Positions 33,254 through 43,610 are shown, numbered from the stretch's first letter. The stretch: DNA of 64,000 nt from Amycolatopsis coloradensis (GCF_037997115.1 NZ_CP150484.1:194005-258004); one strand, 5' to 3'. Notes: a model not told the origin generated them from the sequence alone. Made by a program: numbers and translations.

Positions 33254-34984
33254 ATGAGCGAAAAGGCGACCGCGTTGTTGCTGAACCCGGGTGGGTACGA
33301 CCCACGGCAGTTCGACCCGGAGACGCGTCGCCTGTTGCGTGCCACCATCGAGTGGTTCGAACAGCGTGGCAAGCGCAAGCTCGTCGAGGACTACCACGAC
33401 CGGACCTTCTACGCGGACTTCATCGAGTTCGCGGGCAAGGAAGGCCTGTTCTCCACGTTCCTCACTCCTGGCGCCAACGCCGAGGGGAACCCCGACAAAC
33501 GGTGGGACACCGCGCGGGTCGCCGCCCTGTCGGAGATCCTCGGCTTTTATGGCTTGAACTACTGGTATCCGTGGCAGGTCACCATCCTCGGCCTGGGCCC
33601 GGTGTGGCAGAGCGCGAACGAGGCCGCCCGCAAACGCGCGGCGGACTCGCTCGCTGCCGGCGGCGTCGCCGCGTTCGGACTGTCCGAAAAGGAGCATGGG
33701 GCCGACATCTACTCGTCGGACCTCGTGCTCACCCCGGACGGCAAGGGCGGCTACCGCGCGAACGGGTCGAAGTACTACATCGGCAACGGCAACTGCGCCC
33801 GGACCGTGTCCGTGTTCGGCCGCATCGACGGTGTCGACGGCCCGGACCAGTACGTGTTCTTCTACGCGGACTCGGAACACCCGAACTACCGCGTGGTGAA
33901 GAATGTCGTGCCGTCGCAGATGTACGTCGCCGAGTTCGAGCTGAACGACTACCCGGTGTCCGAAGAGGACATTCTGCACGTCGGCGCCGACGCGTTCTCC
34001 GCGGCGCTGAACACGGTCAACATCGGCAAGTTCAACCTGTGCTTCGGCGGCATCGGGATGTCGACGCATTCGCTGTACGAGGCGATCACGCACGCGCACA
34101 ACCGGGTGCTCTACGGCAAGAAGGTCACCGAATTCCCGCACGTGCGCCGGGAATTCGTCGAGGCGTACGCGCGGCTCGTCGCGATGAAGCTGTTCTCCGA
34201 CCGTGCCGTGGACTACTTCCGCAGCGCGACCGCGGACGACCGCCGGTACCTGCTGTTCAACCCGATCACCAAGATGAAGGTGACCACCGAGGCGCAGAAG
34301 GTCATCGGCCTGGTCGCGGATGTGGTGGCGGCCAAGGGATTCGAGGCCGACACCTACCTCGCGATGGCCAAGAACGACATCGACGGCCTGCCGAAGCTGG
34401 AAGGCACGGTGGCGGTGAACCTCGCGCTGATCGCGAAGTTCGTGCCCGCGTACCTGTTCGCGCCGCAGGCCTACGAGCCGGTGCCGACCCGTTCCGACGC
34501 GGCCGACGACGAGTTCCTGTTCCGCCAAGGCCCCGCACGCGGCCTGTCGAAGGTGCGGTTCCACGACTGGCGTGAGGCGTACGCCAAGGCGTCCGCGATC
34601 CCGAACGTCGCGCGGTTCACCGAGCAGGCCGAGGCGCTGGTGAAGCTGTTCACCGAAGCCGCGCCGGACGAGGCTCAGCAGCAGGACATCGACTTCGGTC
34701 TCGCGCTGACCGAGCTGTTCACGCTGGTCGTCTACGGGCAGCTGGTGCTGGAGCAGGCGGAGATCACCGGCATCGAGACCGAGGTCGTCGACCAGATCTT
34801 CGCCATCCTGGTGCAGGACTTCAGCCTCACCGCGATCGATCTGCACGGGAAGTCGTCCTCGACCGACGCGCAGCAGGCCCTCGCGCTGGCCTCGATCCGG
34901 AAGCCGGTCGTCGACGCGGCGCGCTTCGATCACGTGTGGTCGCTGGTGCGGGACCTCTCGGGCGCCTACGCCATGAATCCGTAA
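33254..34984 (+). CDS. Acyl-CoA dehydrogenase family protein
   Basis: A 576-residue flavoprotein, longer than classical ~380-residue enzymes and like the ~580-residue actinobacterial group. The central beta domain has AAFGLSEKEHGADIYSSDLV and NGSKYYIGNGNCARTVSVFG, the FAD/substrate loop pattern. The C-terminal helical domain contains LCFGGIGMSTHSLYEAITHA and LYGKKVTEFPHVRREFVEAY. It probably oxidises an acyl-CoA, substrate unknown. ATG 33254 follows AGGAG with 6-nt spacing. It ends at a long bidirectional terminator. Confidence 0.88.
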   Translation: MSEKATALLLNPGGYDPRQFDPETRRLLRATIEWFEQRGKRKLVEDYHDRTFYADFIEFAGKEGLFSTFLTPGANAEGNPDKRWDTARVAALSEILGFYGLNYWYPWQVTILGLGPVWQSANEAARKRAADSLAAGGVAAFGLSEKEHGADIYSSDLVLTPDGKGGYRANGSKYYIGNGNCARTVSVFGRIDGVDGPDQYVFFYADSEHPNYRVVKNVVPSQMYVAEFELNDYPVSEEDILHVGADAFSAALNTVNIGKFNLCFGGIGMSTHSLYEAITHAHNRVLYGKKVTEFPHVRREFVEAYARLVAMKLFSDRAVDYFRSATADDRRYLLFNPITKMKVTTEAQKVIGLVADVVAAKGFEADTYLAMAKNDIDGLPKLEGTVAVNLALIAKFVPAYLFAPQAYEPVPTRSDAADDEFLFRQGPARGLSKVRFHDWREAYAKASAIPNVARFTEQAEALVKLFTEAAPDEAQQQDIDFGLALTELFTLVVYGQLVLEQAEITGIETEVVDQIFAILVQDFSLTAIDLHGKSSSTDAQQALALASIRKPVVDAARFDHVWSLVRDLSGAYAMNP

Positions 34985-34987
34985 AGT

Positions 34988-35040
34988 TCCGTGAAGGCCT
35001 CCTTCCCTACCCTGAGAGTAGGGAAGGGGGCCTTCACGGA
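34988..35040. terminator. Long bidirectional terminator
   Basis: Arms 34988-35010 and 35018-35040 are complementary at 22 of 23 positions with a 7-nt loop; the core is GTGAAGGCCTCCTTC. It lies between the convergent acyl-CoA dehydrogenase and tex genes. Confidence 0.85.
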
Positions 35041-35050
35041 CTTCTGAGAG

Positions 35051-37420
35051 CTACTTGCCGAAGCCGGCCTTCCGGAGAGCGTCCGCCATGGCGCCGCCGC
35101 CACCGGAGTTCCCGCCGCGGTCCCGGCCGCCGCCACGGCCGCCCTGACGCTGGCCGCCTTGGCGCTGACCGCCGCCCTGGCCGCGGTCACGACCACCGCC
35201 ACCGCCCTGCTCGCGGGCGGGACGGCCGGGCTCGTCGTCCAGCCGCAGGGTCAGCGAGATCCGCTTGCGCGGCACGTCGACCTCCAGGACCTTCACCTTG
35301 ACGATGTCGCCGGGCTTGACGACCTCACGCGGGTCCTTGACGAAGTTCTTCGACAGCGCGGAGACGTGCGCGAGCCCGTCCTGGTGCACGCCGACGTCGA
35401 TGAACGCGCCGAACGCGGCCACGTTCGTCACGACACCTTCCAGCCGCATGCCCGGCTTGAGGTCGCCGATCTTCTCGACGCCGTCGGCGAAGGTCGCGGT
35501 CTTGAACGCCGGACGCGGGTCGCGGCCCGGCTTTTCGAGTTCGGCGAGGATGTCGGTCACCGTCGGCAGACCGAAGGTCTCGTCGACGAACTCCGTGGGC
35601 TTCAGCGCCTGCAGTGTCCGCGAGTTGCCGATGAGCGAGCGGATGTCCGTGCCGGTCGAGGACAGGATCCGCCGCACCACCGGGTAGGCCTCCGGGTGCA
35701 CCGAGGACGAGTCGAGCGGGTCGTCGCCGTCCGGGATCCGGAGGAAGCCCGCGCACTGCTCGAAGGCCTTCGGACCCAGCCGTGCGACCTCCTTGAGCCC
35801 GCTCCGGGTCTTGAACGGCCCGTTCTCGTCGCGGTGCGCGACGATGTTCTCCGCCAGGGTCGTCGTGATGCCCGAGACGCGGGTCAGCAGCGGGGCGGAC
35901 GCGGTGTTGACGTCCACGCCGACGGCGTTCACACAGTCTTCGACCACCGCGTCGAGTGAACGCGACAGCGAGATCTCCGACAGGTCGTGCTGGTACTGCC
36001 CGACGCCGATCGACTTCGGGTCGATCTTCACCAGTTCCGCCAGCGGGTCCTGCAGCCGCCGCGCGATCGAGACCGCGCCGCGCAGCGAGACGTCCATGCC
36101 CGGCAGCTCCTGCGAAGCGAACGCCGACGCCGAGTAGACCGACGCGCCGGCCTCCGAGACGACCGCCTTGGTCAGCTTCAGCTCCGGGTGCTTCTTGATC
36201 AGTTCGCCGGCGAGCTTGTCGGTCTCGCGCGACGCGGTGCCGTTGCCGATCGAGATCAGGTCCACCTTGTGCCGGGCGCACAGCGCGGCGAGTTCGGCGA
36301 TGGACTGGTCCCACTTGTTCGCGGGCTGGTGCGGGTAGATCACGTGCGTGTCGACGACCTTGCCGGTCGCGTCGACGACGGCGACCTTGACGCCGGTGCG
36401 GAAGCCCGGGTCGAGGCCCATCGTGGCGCGCGTGCCCGCCGGGGCGGCGAGCAGCAGGTCCCGCAGGTTCGCGGCGAACACGCGGACGGCGTCGTCCTCG
36501 GCCGACTGGCGCAGCCGCATCCGCAGGTCGATGCCCAGGTGCAGCAGGATCTTCGTGCGCCACGCCCAGCGGACGGTGTCGCCGAGCCACTTGTCGGCCG
36601 GCCGCCCTTCGTTCGAGATGCCGAACTTGTGCGCGATGCGGTTCTCGTACTCGGTCGGCCCGGTGCGCGGTTCTTCGGAGGGCTCTTCGGACTCCATCGT
36701 GAGGTCGAGGATCTCCTCCTTCTCACCACGGAACATCGCGAGGATCCGGTGCGAAGGAAGCTTGGTGTAGGGCTCGGAGAAGTCGAAGTAGTCGGAGAAC
36801 TTCGCGCCCTCCTCGGCCTTGCCGTCGCGGACCTTCGAGGCCAGGCGGCCTTCCGCCCACATCTTCTCGCGCAGCTCGCCGATCAGGTCGGCGTCCTCGG
36901 CGAAGCGCTCGACGAGGATCGCGCGGGCGCCGTCCAGCGCGGCCTGCGCGTCGGCGACACCCTTGTCGGCGTCGACGAACACCGCGGCGGCGGCCTGCGG
37001 GTCGGTGTTCGGGTCGCTCAGCAGCCCGTCGGCGAGTGGCTCCAGACCGGCCTCGCGGGCGATCATCGCCTTCGTCCGCCGCTTGGGCTTGTACGGCAGG
37101 TAGATGTCCTCGAGGCGGGACTTCGTGTCCGCCGCCATGATCGAGGCTTCGAGCGCCTCGTCCAGCTTGCCCTGGCTGCGGATCGACTCCAGCACCGCGA
37201 CCTTGCGCTCGCCGAGTTCCCGCAGGTAGCGGAGGCGTTCTTCGAGGGTGCGGAGCTGGGTGTCGTCCAGCATCCCGGTGACCTCTTTGCGGTACCGGGC
37301 GATGAACGGCACGGTCGATCCGCCGTCCAGCAGGTCGACGGCCGCCTTGACCTGCCCCTCGCGCACGCCGAGTTCTTCGGCGATCTTCTGCTCGACTGTC
37401 TGCAGGCCCTGCACGCTCAC
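35051..37420 (-). CDS. tex: Tex-family transcription accessory/RNA-binding protein
   Basis: 789 residues: N-terminal Tex helical domain ([40 protein letters not shown]), YqgF-like RNase H fold ([20 protein letters not shown]), helix-hairpin-helix ([20 protein letters not shown]), and an S1 RNA-binding domain ([20 protein letters not shown]). A ~55-residue Gly/Arg/Gln-rich tail is an actinobacterial addition. GTG 37420 is chosen because AGGAG lies 7 nt upstream. Tex associates with transcription complexes; exact function unsettled. Confidence 0.94.
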   Translation of the reverse strand: MSVQGLQTVEQKIAEELGVREGQVKAAVDLLDGGSTVPFIARYRKEVTGMLDDTQLRTLEERLRYLRELGERKVAVLESIRSQGKLDEALEASIMAADTKSRLEDIYLPYKPKRRTKAMIAREAGLEPLADGLLSDPNTDPQAAAAVFVDADKGVADAQAALDGARAILVERFAEDADLIGELREKMWAEGRLASKVRDGKAEEGAKFSDYFDFSEPYTKLPSHRILAMFRGEKEEILDLTMESEEPSEEPRTGPTEYENRIAHKFGISNEGRPADKWLGDTVRWAWRTKILLHLGIDLRMRLRQSAEDDAVRVFAANLRDLLLAAPAGTRATMGLDPGFRTGVKVAVVDATGKVVDTHVIYPHQPANKWDQSIAELAALCARHKVDLISIGNGTASRETDKLAGELIKKHPELKLTKAVVSEAGASVYSASAFASQELPGMDVSLRGAVSIARRLQDPLAELVKIDPKSIGVGQYQHDLSEISLSRSLDAVVEDCVNAVGVDVNTASAPLLTRVSGITTTLAENIVAHRDENGPFKTRSGLKEVARLGPKAFEQCAGFLRIPDGDDPLDSSSVHPEAYPVVRRILSSTGTDIRSLIGNSRTLQALKPTEFVDETFGLPTVTDILAELEKPGRDPRPAFKTATFADGVEKIGDLKPGMRLEGVVTNVAAFGAFIDVGVHQDGLAHVSALSKNFVKDPREVVKPGDIVKVKVLEVDVPRKRISLTLRLDDEPGRPAREQGGGGGRDRGQGGGQRQGGQRQGGRGGGRDRGGNSGGGGAMADALRKAGFGK

Positions 37421-37518
37421 TCCCACGCTCCTGAAATCCGCCCTCGGGTGCTCTCGGACCCTGCATTCTGCCGCTCGCGCCGAGCCGACTTTCGTATGGC
37501 CTCCCCTAACCGAACCCT

Positions 37519-37545
37519 TGACAGTTGTATTGGTCTGTACCATTT
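37519..37545 (+). promoter_or_regulatory. Chitinase promoter with DasR-like site
   Basis: TTGACA (37519-37524) is a consensus -35. ATTGGTCTGTACCATT (37530-37545) closely matches the DasR responsive element (ACTGGTCTAGACCACT type) that represses chitin and N-acetylglucosamine genes in actinomycetes. It overlaps the spacer and -10 region, 37 bp before the GTG start. Confidence 0.7.
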
Positions 37546-37582
37546 TGATGTGGCCGACATCACCCGTTCGTGGAGGCCAGTC

Positions 37583-39073
37583 GTGAAAGTGAAGCCGAAA
37601 CACGCGTTCCTCGCCCTGCTGTCGTCACTGGCCGTGTGCCTGGGGGTGACTTTCGCGGTCTCGGGCAACGCCTCGGCCGCCAACATCCTGACCAACCCGG
37701 GCTTCGAACTCGGGACCACGAGCGGCTGGACCTGCTCCGGCACCAACGCGGTGGTCACCACGCCGGTCCATTCGGGCACCCGTGCGCTCAGCGCCACCCC
37801 GGCCGGACAGGACAACGCCCGCTGTTCGCAGAGCGTGGCGGTCAAGGCCAACACCGCGTACACGCTTTCGGCGTGGGTGCAGGGCAGCTACACCTACCTC
37901 GGTGTCACCGGCACCGGGACGGGTGACAAGAACACCTGGACCCAGGGCGGCGGCAGCTGGAGCCAGCTCTCGCTGAGCTTCACCACCGGCGCGTCCACCA
38001 CCAGCGTCGAGATCTACCTTCACGGCTGGTACGGCCAGCCCGCGTACTTCGCCGACGACGTGAACCTCGACGGCCCCGGCGGCTCGCCCACCACGACGCC
38101 GACCACGCCGACGACGTCCACGAGCCCGACGACCACCACGTCGAACCCGCCGACCACCACGACCAGCACCCCGCCGACCGGGAACCTGCCGAAGCACGTG
38201 ATCACCGGCTACTGGCAGAACTTCTACAACGGTGCGAAGGCGCTCAAGCTCGCCGACGTCCCGACGAAGTACAACATCATCGCGGTGTCCTTCGCCGACG
38301 CGACGGCCACGCCGGGCGCGGTCAGCTTCACCCTCGACTCCGGTCTGTCGAGCCAGCTCGGCGGCTACACCGACGCGCAGTTCAAGGCCGACATCAAGAC
38401 GGCGCAGGCGCGCGGGCAGAAGGTCATCCTGTCCGTCGGCGGTGAGAAGGGCACGATCCGCGTCGACTCCTCGGCCGCGGCGACGAACTTCTCCAACAGC
38501 ATGAAGTCGCTCATCGCGACCTACGGCTTCGACGGCGTCGACATCGACCTCGAGAACGGCGTCAACGCGACCTACATGGCGCAGGCGCTGCGCAGCATCC
38601 ACGCGGCGGGCGGCTCGGTCATCACCATGGCGCCGCAGACGATCGACATGCAGAGCCCGGCGGCGGAGTACTTCAAGCTGGCACTGAACGTCAAGGACAT
38701 CCTGACGATCGTGAACATGCAGTACTACAACAGCGGCACGATGCTCGGCTGCGACCAGAAGGTCTACTCGCAGGGCACGGTCGACTTCCTCACCGCGCTG
38801 GCCTGCATCCAGCTGCAGAGCGGTCTGCGCGCCGACCAGGTCGGGCTCGGCCTGCCCGCCTCAGGCTCGGCCGCGGGCGGCGGCTACCAGGCGCCCGGCA
38901 ACACGGTCAACGCGCTGAACTGCCTGGCGAAGGGCACGAACTGCGGCTCTTTCAAGCCTTCGACGACGTACCCGACGATCCGGGGCGCGATGACCTGGTC
39001 GATCAACTGGGACGCCTCGCAGGGCTACGCGTGGTCGAACACGGTGAGCGCGGGCCTGGCCGGCCTCCCGTGA
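37583..39073 (+). CDS. Secreted GH18 chitinase with N-terminal carbohydrate-binding module
   Basis: 496 residues: signal peptide (cleavage near GNASAA), a ~135-residue beta-sandwich CBM ([20 protein letters not shown]), a ~30-residue Thr/Pro/Ser linker, and a GH18 barrel starting [14 protein letters not shown]. The catalytic motif DxxDxDxE is DGVDIDLE with Glu324. GTG 37583 follows GGAGG. It would hydrolyse chitin to oligosaccharides; the DasR-like operator upstream supports induction by chitin. A strong terminator with a T-rich tract follows. Confidence 0.95.
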   Translation: MKVKPKHAFLALLSSLAVCLGVTFAVSGNASAANILTNPGFELGTTSGWTCSGTNAVVTTPVHSGTRALSATPAGQDNARCSQSVAVKANTAYTLSAWVQGSYTYLGVTGTGTGDKNTWTQGGGSWSQLSLSFTTGASTTSVEIYLHGWYGQPAYFADDVNLDGPGGSPTTTPTTPTTSTSPTTTTSNPPTTTTSTPPTGNLPKHVITGYWQNFYNGAKALKLADVPTKYNIIAVSFADATATPGAVSFTLDSGLSSQLGGYTDAQFKADIKTAQARGQKVILSVGGEKGTIRVDSSAAATNFSNSMKSLIATYGFDGVDIDLENGVNATYMAQALRSIHAAGGSVITMAPQTIDMQSPAAEYFKLALNVKDILTIVNMQYYNSGTMLGCDQKVYSQGTVDFLTALACIQLQSGLRADQVGLGLPASGSAAGGGYQAPGNTVNALNCLAKGTNCGSFKPSTTYPTIRGAMTWSINWDASQGYAWSNTVSAGLAGLP

Positions 39074-39087
39074 CGACCCGCTAGACC

Positions 39088-39130
39088 GGGGCGGGGCACC
39101 GTCGTCGCGCGGGCGACGGTGCTCCGCCCC
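39088..39130 (+). terminator. Intrinsic terminator of the chitinase gene
   Basis: A 17-nt arm (39088-39104) pairs with 39114-39130 with one mismatch, followed by TTCCACTTCTTCCCCTT. Confidence 0.85.
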
Positions 39131-39147
39131 TTCCACTTCTTCCCCTT

Positions 39148-39173
39148 CACGCATCCAGAGGACTGAACGCGTG
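39148..39173. repeat. Diverged copy of the CCTCTGAATGCG element
   Basis: On the minus strand it reads CGCGTTCAGTCCTCTGGATGCG, close to CGCGTTTCGTCCTCTGAATGCG at 42381 and 53880. It is bounded by CACGC/GCGTG and ends 3 bp before the GMC oxidoreductase stop codon. Confidence 0.5.
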
Positions 39174-39176
39174 AGG

Positions 39177-40844
39177 TCAGAGCGGGGTGAGGGGGAGCCG
39201 GAGGGCGGCCGGGGCCTCCGGAGGGACGACGGGCTTCAGCGGGGCGACAGGGGACAGGCGCCGGTAGGGGGAGCCGAGCGGCGGCCGCGGGTCGGCCTCG
39301 CCTTTGTTGGGCCACAACGACATCGCGCGCTCCGCCTGCGCGGTGATGGTGAGCGACGGGTTCACCCCGAGATTCGCCGAGATCGCCGAACCGTCCGCGA
39401 TATGCAGCCCGGGATGACCGTGCACGCGCTGGTACGGGTCGACGACGCCGGTCTCGGCGCTGTCGCCGATCGCGCAGCCGCCGATGAAATGCCCCGTGAT
39501 CGGGATGTTCGCCAGATCCGTCCACGCGCCCTGCGCGAGCCCGCCGATCTTGTCCGCCACCCGCCGCGTGACCTCGTGCCCGGCCGGGATCCACTCCGGG
39601 TTCGGCTCGCCGATGCCCTGTTTCGTGGTCATCCGGCGGCCGAAGAGCCCGCGTTTCGTGTACGTGGTCACGGAATTGTTCAACGTCTGCATCACCAGCA
39701 GCCCGACCATCCGCTCCGACCACCGTCGCGGGTTGTGCAACCGCACCAGCTGCCGCCGGTTCCGCCACAGTTCCCGCGCGCCCAGCACCCACCGGCGTTT
39801 GCCCGGCTCGGCGTCGACGAGCACCGTCGTCAGCAATCCCATGAAGTTGCTGCCCTTGCCGTAGCGCACCGGTTCGACGTGCGTGACGGCGTCGGGACGG
39901 ATCGACGACGTGATCGCGACGCCGCGGGTGAAGTCCGTGTCCTTGCGCAAGGAACGCGCGGCGAGCACGGCCTCGGAGTTCGTCCTGGCGAGCAAGCCGA
40001 GACGCGGTGACAGGTTCGGCAGCGTGCCCGAGTCCTTCAGCGAGTGCAGAAGTCGTTGCGTGCCCAGGGAAGCGGCGGCGAACACGACTTCGGAGGCGGT
40101 GAAGGTCCGCTTGCGCTTGCGTACCCAACGTCCTGTTTGGACGGTATCGACCGCGTATCCGCCATCGATCGGCCGGACCGACACGGCGGTGGTCAGCGGA
40201 TGGACCTCCGCGCCCGCCTTCTCCGCCAGATACAGGTAGTTCTTGACGGTCGTGTTCTTCGCGCCCACCCGGCAGCCGGTCATGCACTCGCCGCAGTGCG
40301 TGCACGGCTTTCGCGGCGGGCCCTCACCGCCGAAGAACGGGTCGACGTCGCGCTTGCCGAAATGGACGCCGACCGGCGTCGGCCGGTAGGTGTCCGCGAT
40401 GCCCATGTCCTCGGCGACCTCGCGCAGCACGCGGTCGGCCGGCGTGACCAGCGGGTTCTCCACCACGCCCAGCATCCGTTTCGCCTGGTCGTAATGCGGG
40501 GCGAGCTCGGCCTTCCAGTCGGTGATGTGCGCCCACTGCGGGTCTTCGTAGAAGGTGTCCGGGGGTTCGTAGAGCGTGTTCGCGTAGACGAGCGACCCAC
40601 CGCCGACGCCCGCGCCGCTCAATACGAAGGTGTTCTTCAGCAGTGTGAGCCGCTGGATGCCGTAGCAGCCCAGTTTCGGGGCCCACAGGTACTTCCGCAG
40701 CCGCCACGAGGTTTTCGCGAACTCGTCGTCGGCGAACCGGCGGCCGGTTTCCAGCACGCCGACGCGGTATCCCTTCTCGGTGAGCCGCAACGCGGTCACG
40801 CTGCCGCCGAAACCGGAGCCGATCACCAGCACGTCGTAGTTCAT
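39177..40844 (-). CDS. GMC-family oxidoreductase (cholesterol-oxidase-like) with ferredoxin-like Cys motif
   Basis: 555 residues. FAD-binding N-terminus YDVLVIGSGFGGSVTALRLT, GAGVGGGSLVYAN, and a C-terminal GHFIGGCAIGDSAETGVVDP with LHIADGSAISANLGVNPSLT. Residues around 190 carry CTHCGECMTGC, a CxxCxxCxxxC pattern able to bind a 4Fe-4S cluster, seen in this subgroup. It likely oxidises a steroid or other alcohol. Its ATG overlaps the stop of the Baeyer-Villiger-type gene (ATGA), so the two enzymes are translationally coupled and may act in one pathway. Confidence 0.9.
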   Translation of the reverse strand: MNYDVLVIGSGFGGSVTALRLTEKGYRVGVLETGRRFADDEFAKTSWRLRKYLWAPKLGCYGIQRLTLLKNTFVLSGAGVGGGSLVYANTLYEPPDTFYEDPQWAHITDWKAELAPHYDQAKRMLGVVENPLVTPADRVLREVAEDMGIADTYRPTPVGVHFGKRDVDPFFGGEGPPRKPCTHCGECMTGCRVGAKNTTVKNYLYLAEKAGAEVHPLTTAVSVRPIDGGYAVDTVQTGRWVRKRKRTFTASEVVFAAASLGTQRLLHSLKDSGTLPNLSPRLGLLARTNSEAVLAARSLRKDTDFTRGVAITSSIRPDAVTHVEPVRYGKGSNFMGLLTTVLVDAEPGKRRWVLGARELWRNRRQLVRLHNPRRWSERMVGLLVMQTLNNSVTTYTKRGLFGRRMTTKQGIGEPNPEWIPAGHEVTRRVADKIGGLAQGAWTDLANIPITGHFIGGCAIGDSAETGVVDPYQRVHGHPGLHIADGSAISANLGVNPSLTITAQAERAMSLWPNKGEADPRPPLGSPYRRLSPVAPLKPVVPPEAPAALRLPLTPL

Positions 40845-42298
40845 CGCGCGCCCGCCGTCCGGTAGTCGCCGAGGTCGAGCTTCCTCGTCCGCCGGTCGTA
40901 CTCGGTCACCAGACCCGGCCAGTTCGTGCTCACGCGGCCGTTCTCCTGGCGGTACCAGCTGGCGCAGGCCGTCCAGACACTGCGCCCGAGGCGTCGCTGG
41001 ATCTCCTCGTCGTACTTCCGCTCGACCTCCGGTATGACGTCCATATAGGACACTTCCGGTTTGGCGAGGTGCTCGACGGCTTGCCGGATGTAGCGGGCCT
41101 GCCGTTCGATCATGTAGATGATGGAGCCCGCGCCGAGGTTCGTGTTGGGCCCGTAGACACAGAACAGGTTCGGGAACCCGGGCACGGTCATGCCGAGGTA
41201 CGCCCGCGCCCCGCCTTTCCACGCGTCGGACAGCGCCCGTCCGCCGAGGCCCTCCACCTTCAGTTCGCCGAGAAAGTCGGTCGCCGCGAAACCGGTCCCG
41301 TAGACGATGACGTCGGCTTCGTGTTCGACTCCGTCCTCCGTGAGCACACCGGACGGTGTGATCGCGCTGATCCGCCGTGTCTCGACGGCGACGTTGTGCT
41401 GCGCCAGCGCGGGCAGGTACTCGTTGGTGAACAGGATCCGCTTGCAGCCCAGGGGATAGTCCGGGGTGAGTTTCTCGCGCAGCGCCCTGTCCTTGATGTG
41501 ACGCCGCCGCAGCTGGGCCGTCCGGAGTTCGAAGACCTTGGCCAGCAACGGATGTTTGGTCATCGCATAGGTCGCGTACTCGGCGAGGAGGAAGATCCGG
41601 AGCCTACCGAGCAGCTGGGTGGCAGGCAGATACCGGAACAGCCGCTGCTGCCAGCGCCGGTAGCGGGTGTCCCGTTTGGCCATGATGTAGGGCGCGGTCC
41701 GCTGGAACACCGTCAGCTCGCCCGCCTGGCGCTGGAGTTCGGGCACGAACTGGATGGCGCTCGCGCCGGTGCCGATCACCGCGACCTTCTTGCCGCGCAG
41801 GTCGACGTCGTGATCCCAGTGCGCGGAGTGGAAGCTGTCGCCCTCGAAGGTTTCCTGGCCTGGGATGTCCGGTTGGACGGGCCGCGAGAGCTGGCCGACG
41901 GCGGGGACGAAGACGTTCGCTTCGAACGTCTCGCCGCCCGCGGTCTCGACCCGCCAGAGCCCGCACTCCTCGTCGAAGGCCGCGGCGATGACGCGAGTGC
42001 CGAACCGGATGTGCGGTTCGAGCCCGTAGCGGCGTACCACGCGCTTGAGGTATTCGTGGATGTCCGGTTGCAGCGAGAACCGTTTCGGCCAGTCGGGGTT
42101 GGGCTCGTAGGAGAACGAGTACAGCGGCGACGGGATGTCACAGCCGGCGCCGGGGTACGTGTTCTCCCGCCAGACGCCGCCGGGTTCGCCGGCGCTTTCC
42201 AGGATGGTGAAGTCGTCGAATCCGGCGCGTTTGAGCTCGATCGCCGTCCCGACCCCGCCGAAGCCCGTCCCTACGATCAGCACGCTGGTATCGCCCAT
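40841..42298 (-). CDS. Flavin-binding monooxygenase (Baeyer-Villiger type)
   Basis: 485 residues. First Rossmann motif GTGFGG (FAD), second GTGASA (NADPH), and the BVMO fingerprint FxGxxFHxxxWD as FEGDSFHSAHWD. Other conserved parts are GGVWRENTYPGAGCDIPSPL and CVYGPNTNLGAGSIIYMIER. It would insert oxygen into a ketone using NADPH and O2. Coupled to the GMC oxidoreductase, it suggests alcohol oxidation to ketone and then ester formation, for example on a steroid or terpenoid; that order is an inference. Confidence 0.9.
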   Translation of the reverse strand: MGDTSVLIVGTGFGGVGTAIELKRAGFDDFTILESAGEPGGVWRENTYPGAGCDIPSPLYSFSYEPNPDWPKRFSLQPDIHEYLKRVVRRYGLEPHIRFGTRVIAAAFDEECGLWRVETAGGETFEANVFVPAVGQLSRPVQPDIPGQETFEGDSFHSAHWDHDVDLRGKKVAVIGTGASAIQFVPELQRQAGELTVFQRTAPYIMAKRDTRYRRWQQRLFRYLPATQLLGRLRIFLLAEYATYAMTKHPLLAKVFELRTAQLRRRHIKDRALREKLTPDYPLGCKRILFTNEYLPALAQHNVAVETRRISAITPSGVLTEDGVEHEADVIVYGTGFAATDFLGELKVEGLGGRALSDAWKGGARAYLGMTVPGFPNLFCVYGPNTNLGAGSIIYMIERQARYIRQAVEHLAKPEVSYMDVIPEVERKYDEEIQRRLGRSVWTACASWYRQENGRVSTNWPGLVTEYDRRTRKLDLGDYRTAGAR

Positions 42299-42379
42299 GC
42301 CGATCGAAGTTACCCAGCGGTCACCCCGCTAGGAAGTACACGACCGGCCACTCAATCGAGATTTCCGGCCACCCCCTGC

Positions 42380-42442
42380 CCGCGTTTCGTCCTCTGAATG
42401 CGGTAGTTGGTAGTGCGAACTAGCGCGTTCAGAGGGCGAAAC
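42380..42442. terminator. CCTCTGAATGCG-element hairpin at the end of the HTH_42 gene
   Basis: GTTTCGTCCTCTGAATGCG (42384-42402) pairs with 42424-42442 apart from two wobble positions. Bases 42380-42409 are identical to 53879-53908. The distal arm encodes the last residues and stop of the minus-strand gene. Confidence 0.7.
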
Positions 42443-43532
42443 ACACCGAGTGGGACTCGGCCTTCGGGTGCGCCCAAGCCAGGAGGCGGTGGGCGGAGCT
42501 TTCGAGGGCGTCCAGATCGCGCTTCGGGACTCGCTCGAAGGGCGTGATCACCACCGAAGCCGCCTTCTTCACCATCTTGATCTCCCAGAAGCCCTTCACG
42601 AACCCGCCGACCAGAATGGTGCCCTTGACCAGGCCGTTCTGCGAGATGACGACCTTGCGGTACTCGTCGCTGATCACCCGCGTGCGGTCGGCGTAGGAGA
42701 GGACGGTCTGGTCGAACGGCCCCAGCAGCCGGGCGGGCGCGGGGGTGTCCGGGTCCGGGCGGGGTGCGTCTTCGAGGTCGAAGAGTTCGCGGCCGTTCTC
42801 GTCGCGGAACGTCCGCAGTTCCGTCCGCAGCCGCTCGGCGACGTCGCCGAGCTTCGTGATCCCGGCCCACGCCTGCGCGTCCTGCACACTGGCCGGCCCG
42901 AACGCGGCCAGATAACGCCGGAACATCGCTTCCGGGGACGGCGCCGGGTCCGCCTCGGCGCCCAGCCAGTCCCCGGTGGTCTGATACGTCGGCTGCCCGG
43001 ACTTGCCCCAGACGCCGCGCGGCGGGATCTGCACCAGCGGCAGCAACGCCCGCGCGACGTGCACCAGCGACGACGGCGCCACGCCCTCCCAATGCTTCGC
43101 CAGTTCCGCGCCGAGGCCTGCCGACGAAAGCGGCCGCTCGCCGAGCAGTTTGCGGGCGGTGCGGGCGATCTCCTGGTGGTCGAGGCCCTTGATGTCAGGG
43201 CCGAACTGGGTGTTGCCGGTCACCGAACGGTCGTAGAGGGGCTGCACGATCGGCCGCCAGGCCAGCGCGTCCGCCGGTTTCACCAGGTGCACCGTGCCGC
43301 GCATGAGCGCGATCCGCACGACGCTCTTGGTCAGCAGGAGGTTCGCCAGCTCTTCCTGGCGGAAGCCGTGCAGCCGGGTCCACAGCGCGAAGTACGGCGG
43401 GTTCGGGGCCTGTGCCTGCAACCCGGCCAGATGCTCGACCGCTTCGAGCGCGGTCATCTTCGAACGCCGGAGCAGCAGCTGCCGGTCCAGCATGGCGCGG
43501 TTCAGCGCGCGCCTGCTCAACGTGTCGGACAT
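42429..43532 (-). CDS. Winged-helix DNA-binding protein (HTH_42, AlkX/YcaQ-like)
   Basis: 367 residues of the HTH_42 (DUF1006) family. N-terminus LSRRALNRAMLDRQLLLRRS, then EHLAGLQAQAPNPPYFALWT, the conserved block with the QAQ/NPP motif, and HLVKPADALAW. A C-terminal beta part contains GPFDQTVLSYADRTRV and ILVGGFVKGFWEI. Related YcaQ/AlkZ proteins are DNA glycosylases acting on alkylated or cross-linked DNA; this more divergent branch is not proven to be. The ATG at 43532 is preferred over an upstream in-frame codon. It diverges from the AraC regulator. Confidence 0.85.
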   Translation of the reverse strand: MSDTLSRRALNRAMLDRQLLLRRSKMTALEAVEHLAGLQAQAPNPPYFALWTRLHGFRQEELANLLLTKSVVRIALMRGTVHLVKPADALAWRPIVQPLYDRSVTGNTQFGPDIKGLDHQEIARTARKLLGERPLSSAGLGAELAKHWEGVAPSSLVHVARALLPLVQIPPRGVWGKSGQPTYQTTGDWLGAEADPAPSPEAMFRRYLAAFGPASVQDAQAWAGITKLGDVAERLRTELRTFRDENGRELFDLEDAPRPDPDTPAPARLLGPFDQTVLSYADRTRVISDEYRKVVISQNGLVKGTILVGGFVKGFWEIKMVKKAASVVITPFERVPKRDLDALESSAHRLLAWAHPKAESHSVCFAL

Positions 43533-43597
43533 GCCGCTCACCCTAATCGGAATCAAGGACAGTTACGGTCCTCAATGCGCCGAGCGTTGCCGGGATC

Positions 43598-43603
43598 CAT
43601 AAT
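43598..43603 (+). promoter_or_regulatory. Leaderless -10 of the AraC regulator
   Basis: CATAAT lies 7 nt before ATG 43611 and no ribosome binding site is present. Confidence 0.45.
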
Positions 43604-43610
43604 CCCGGCC

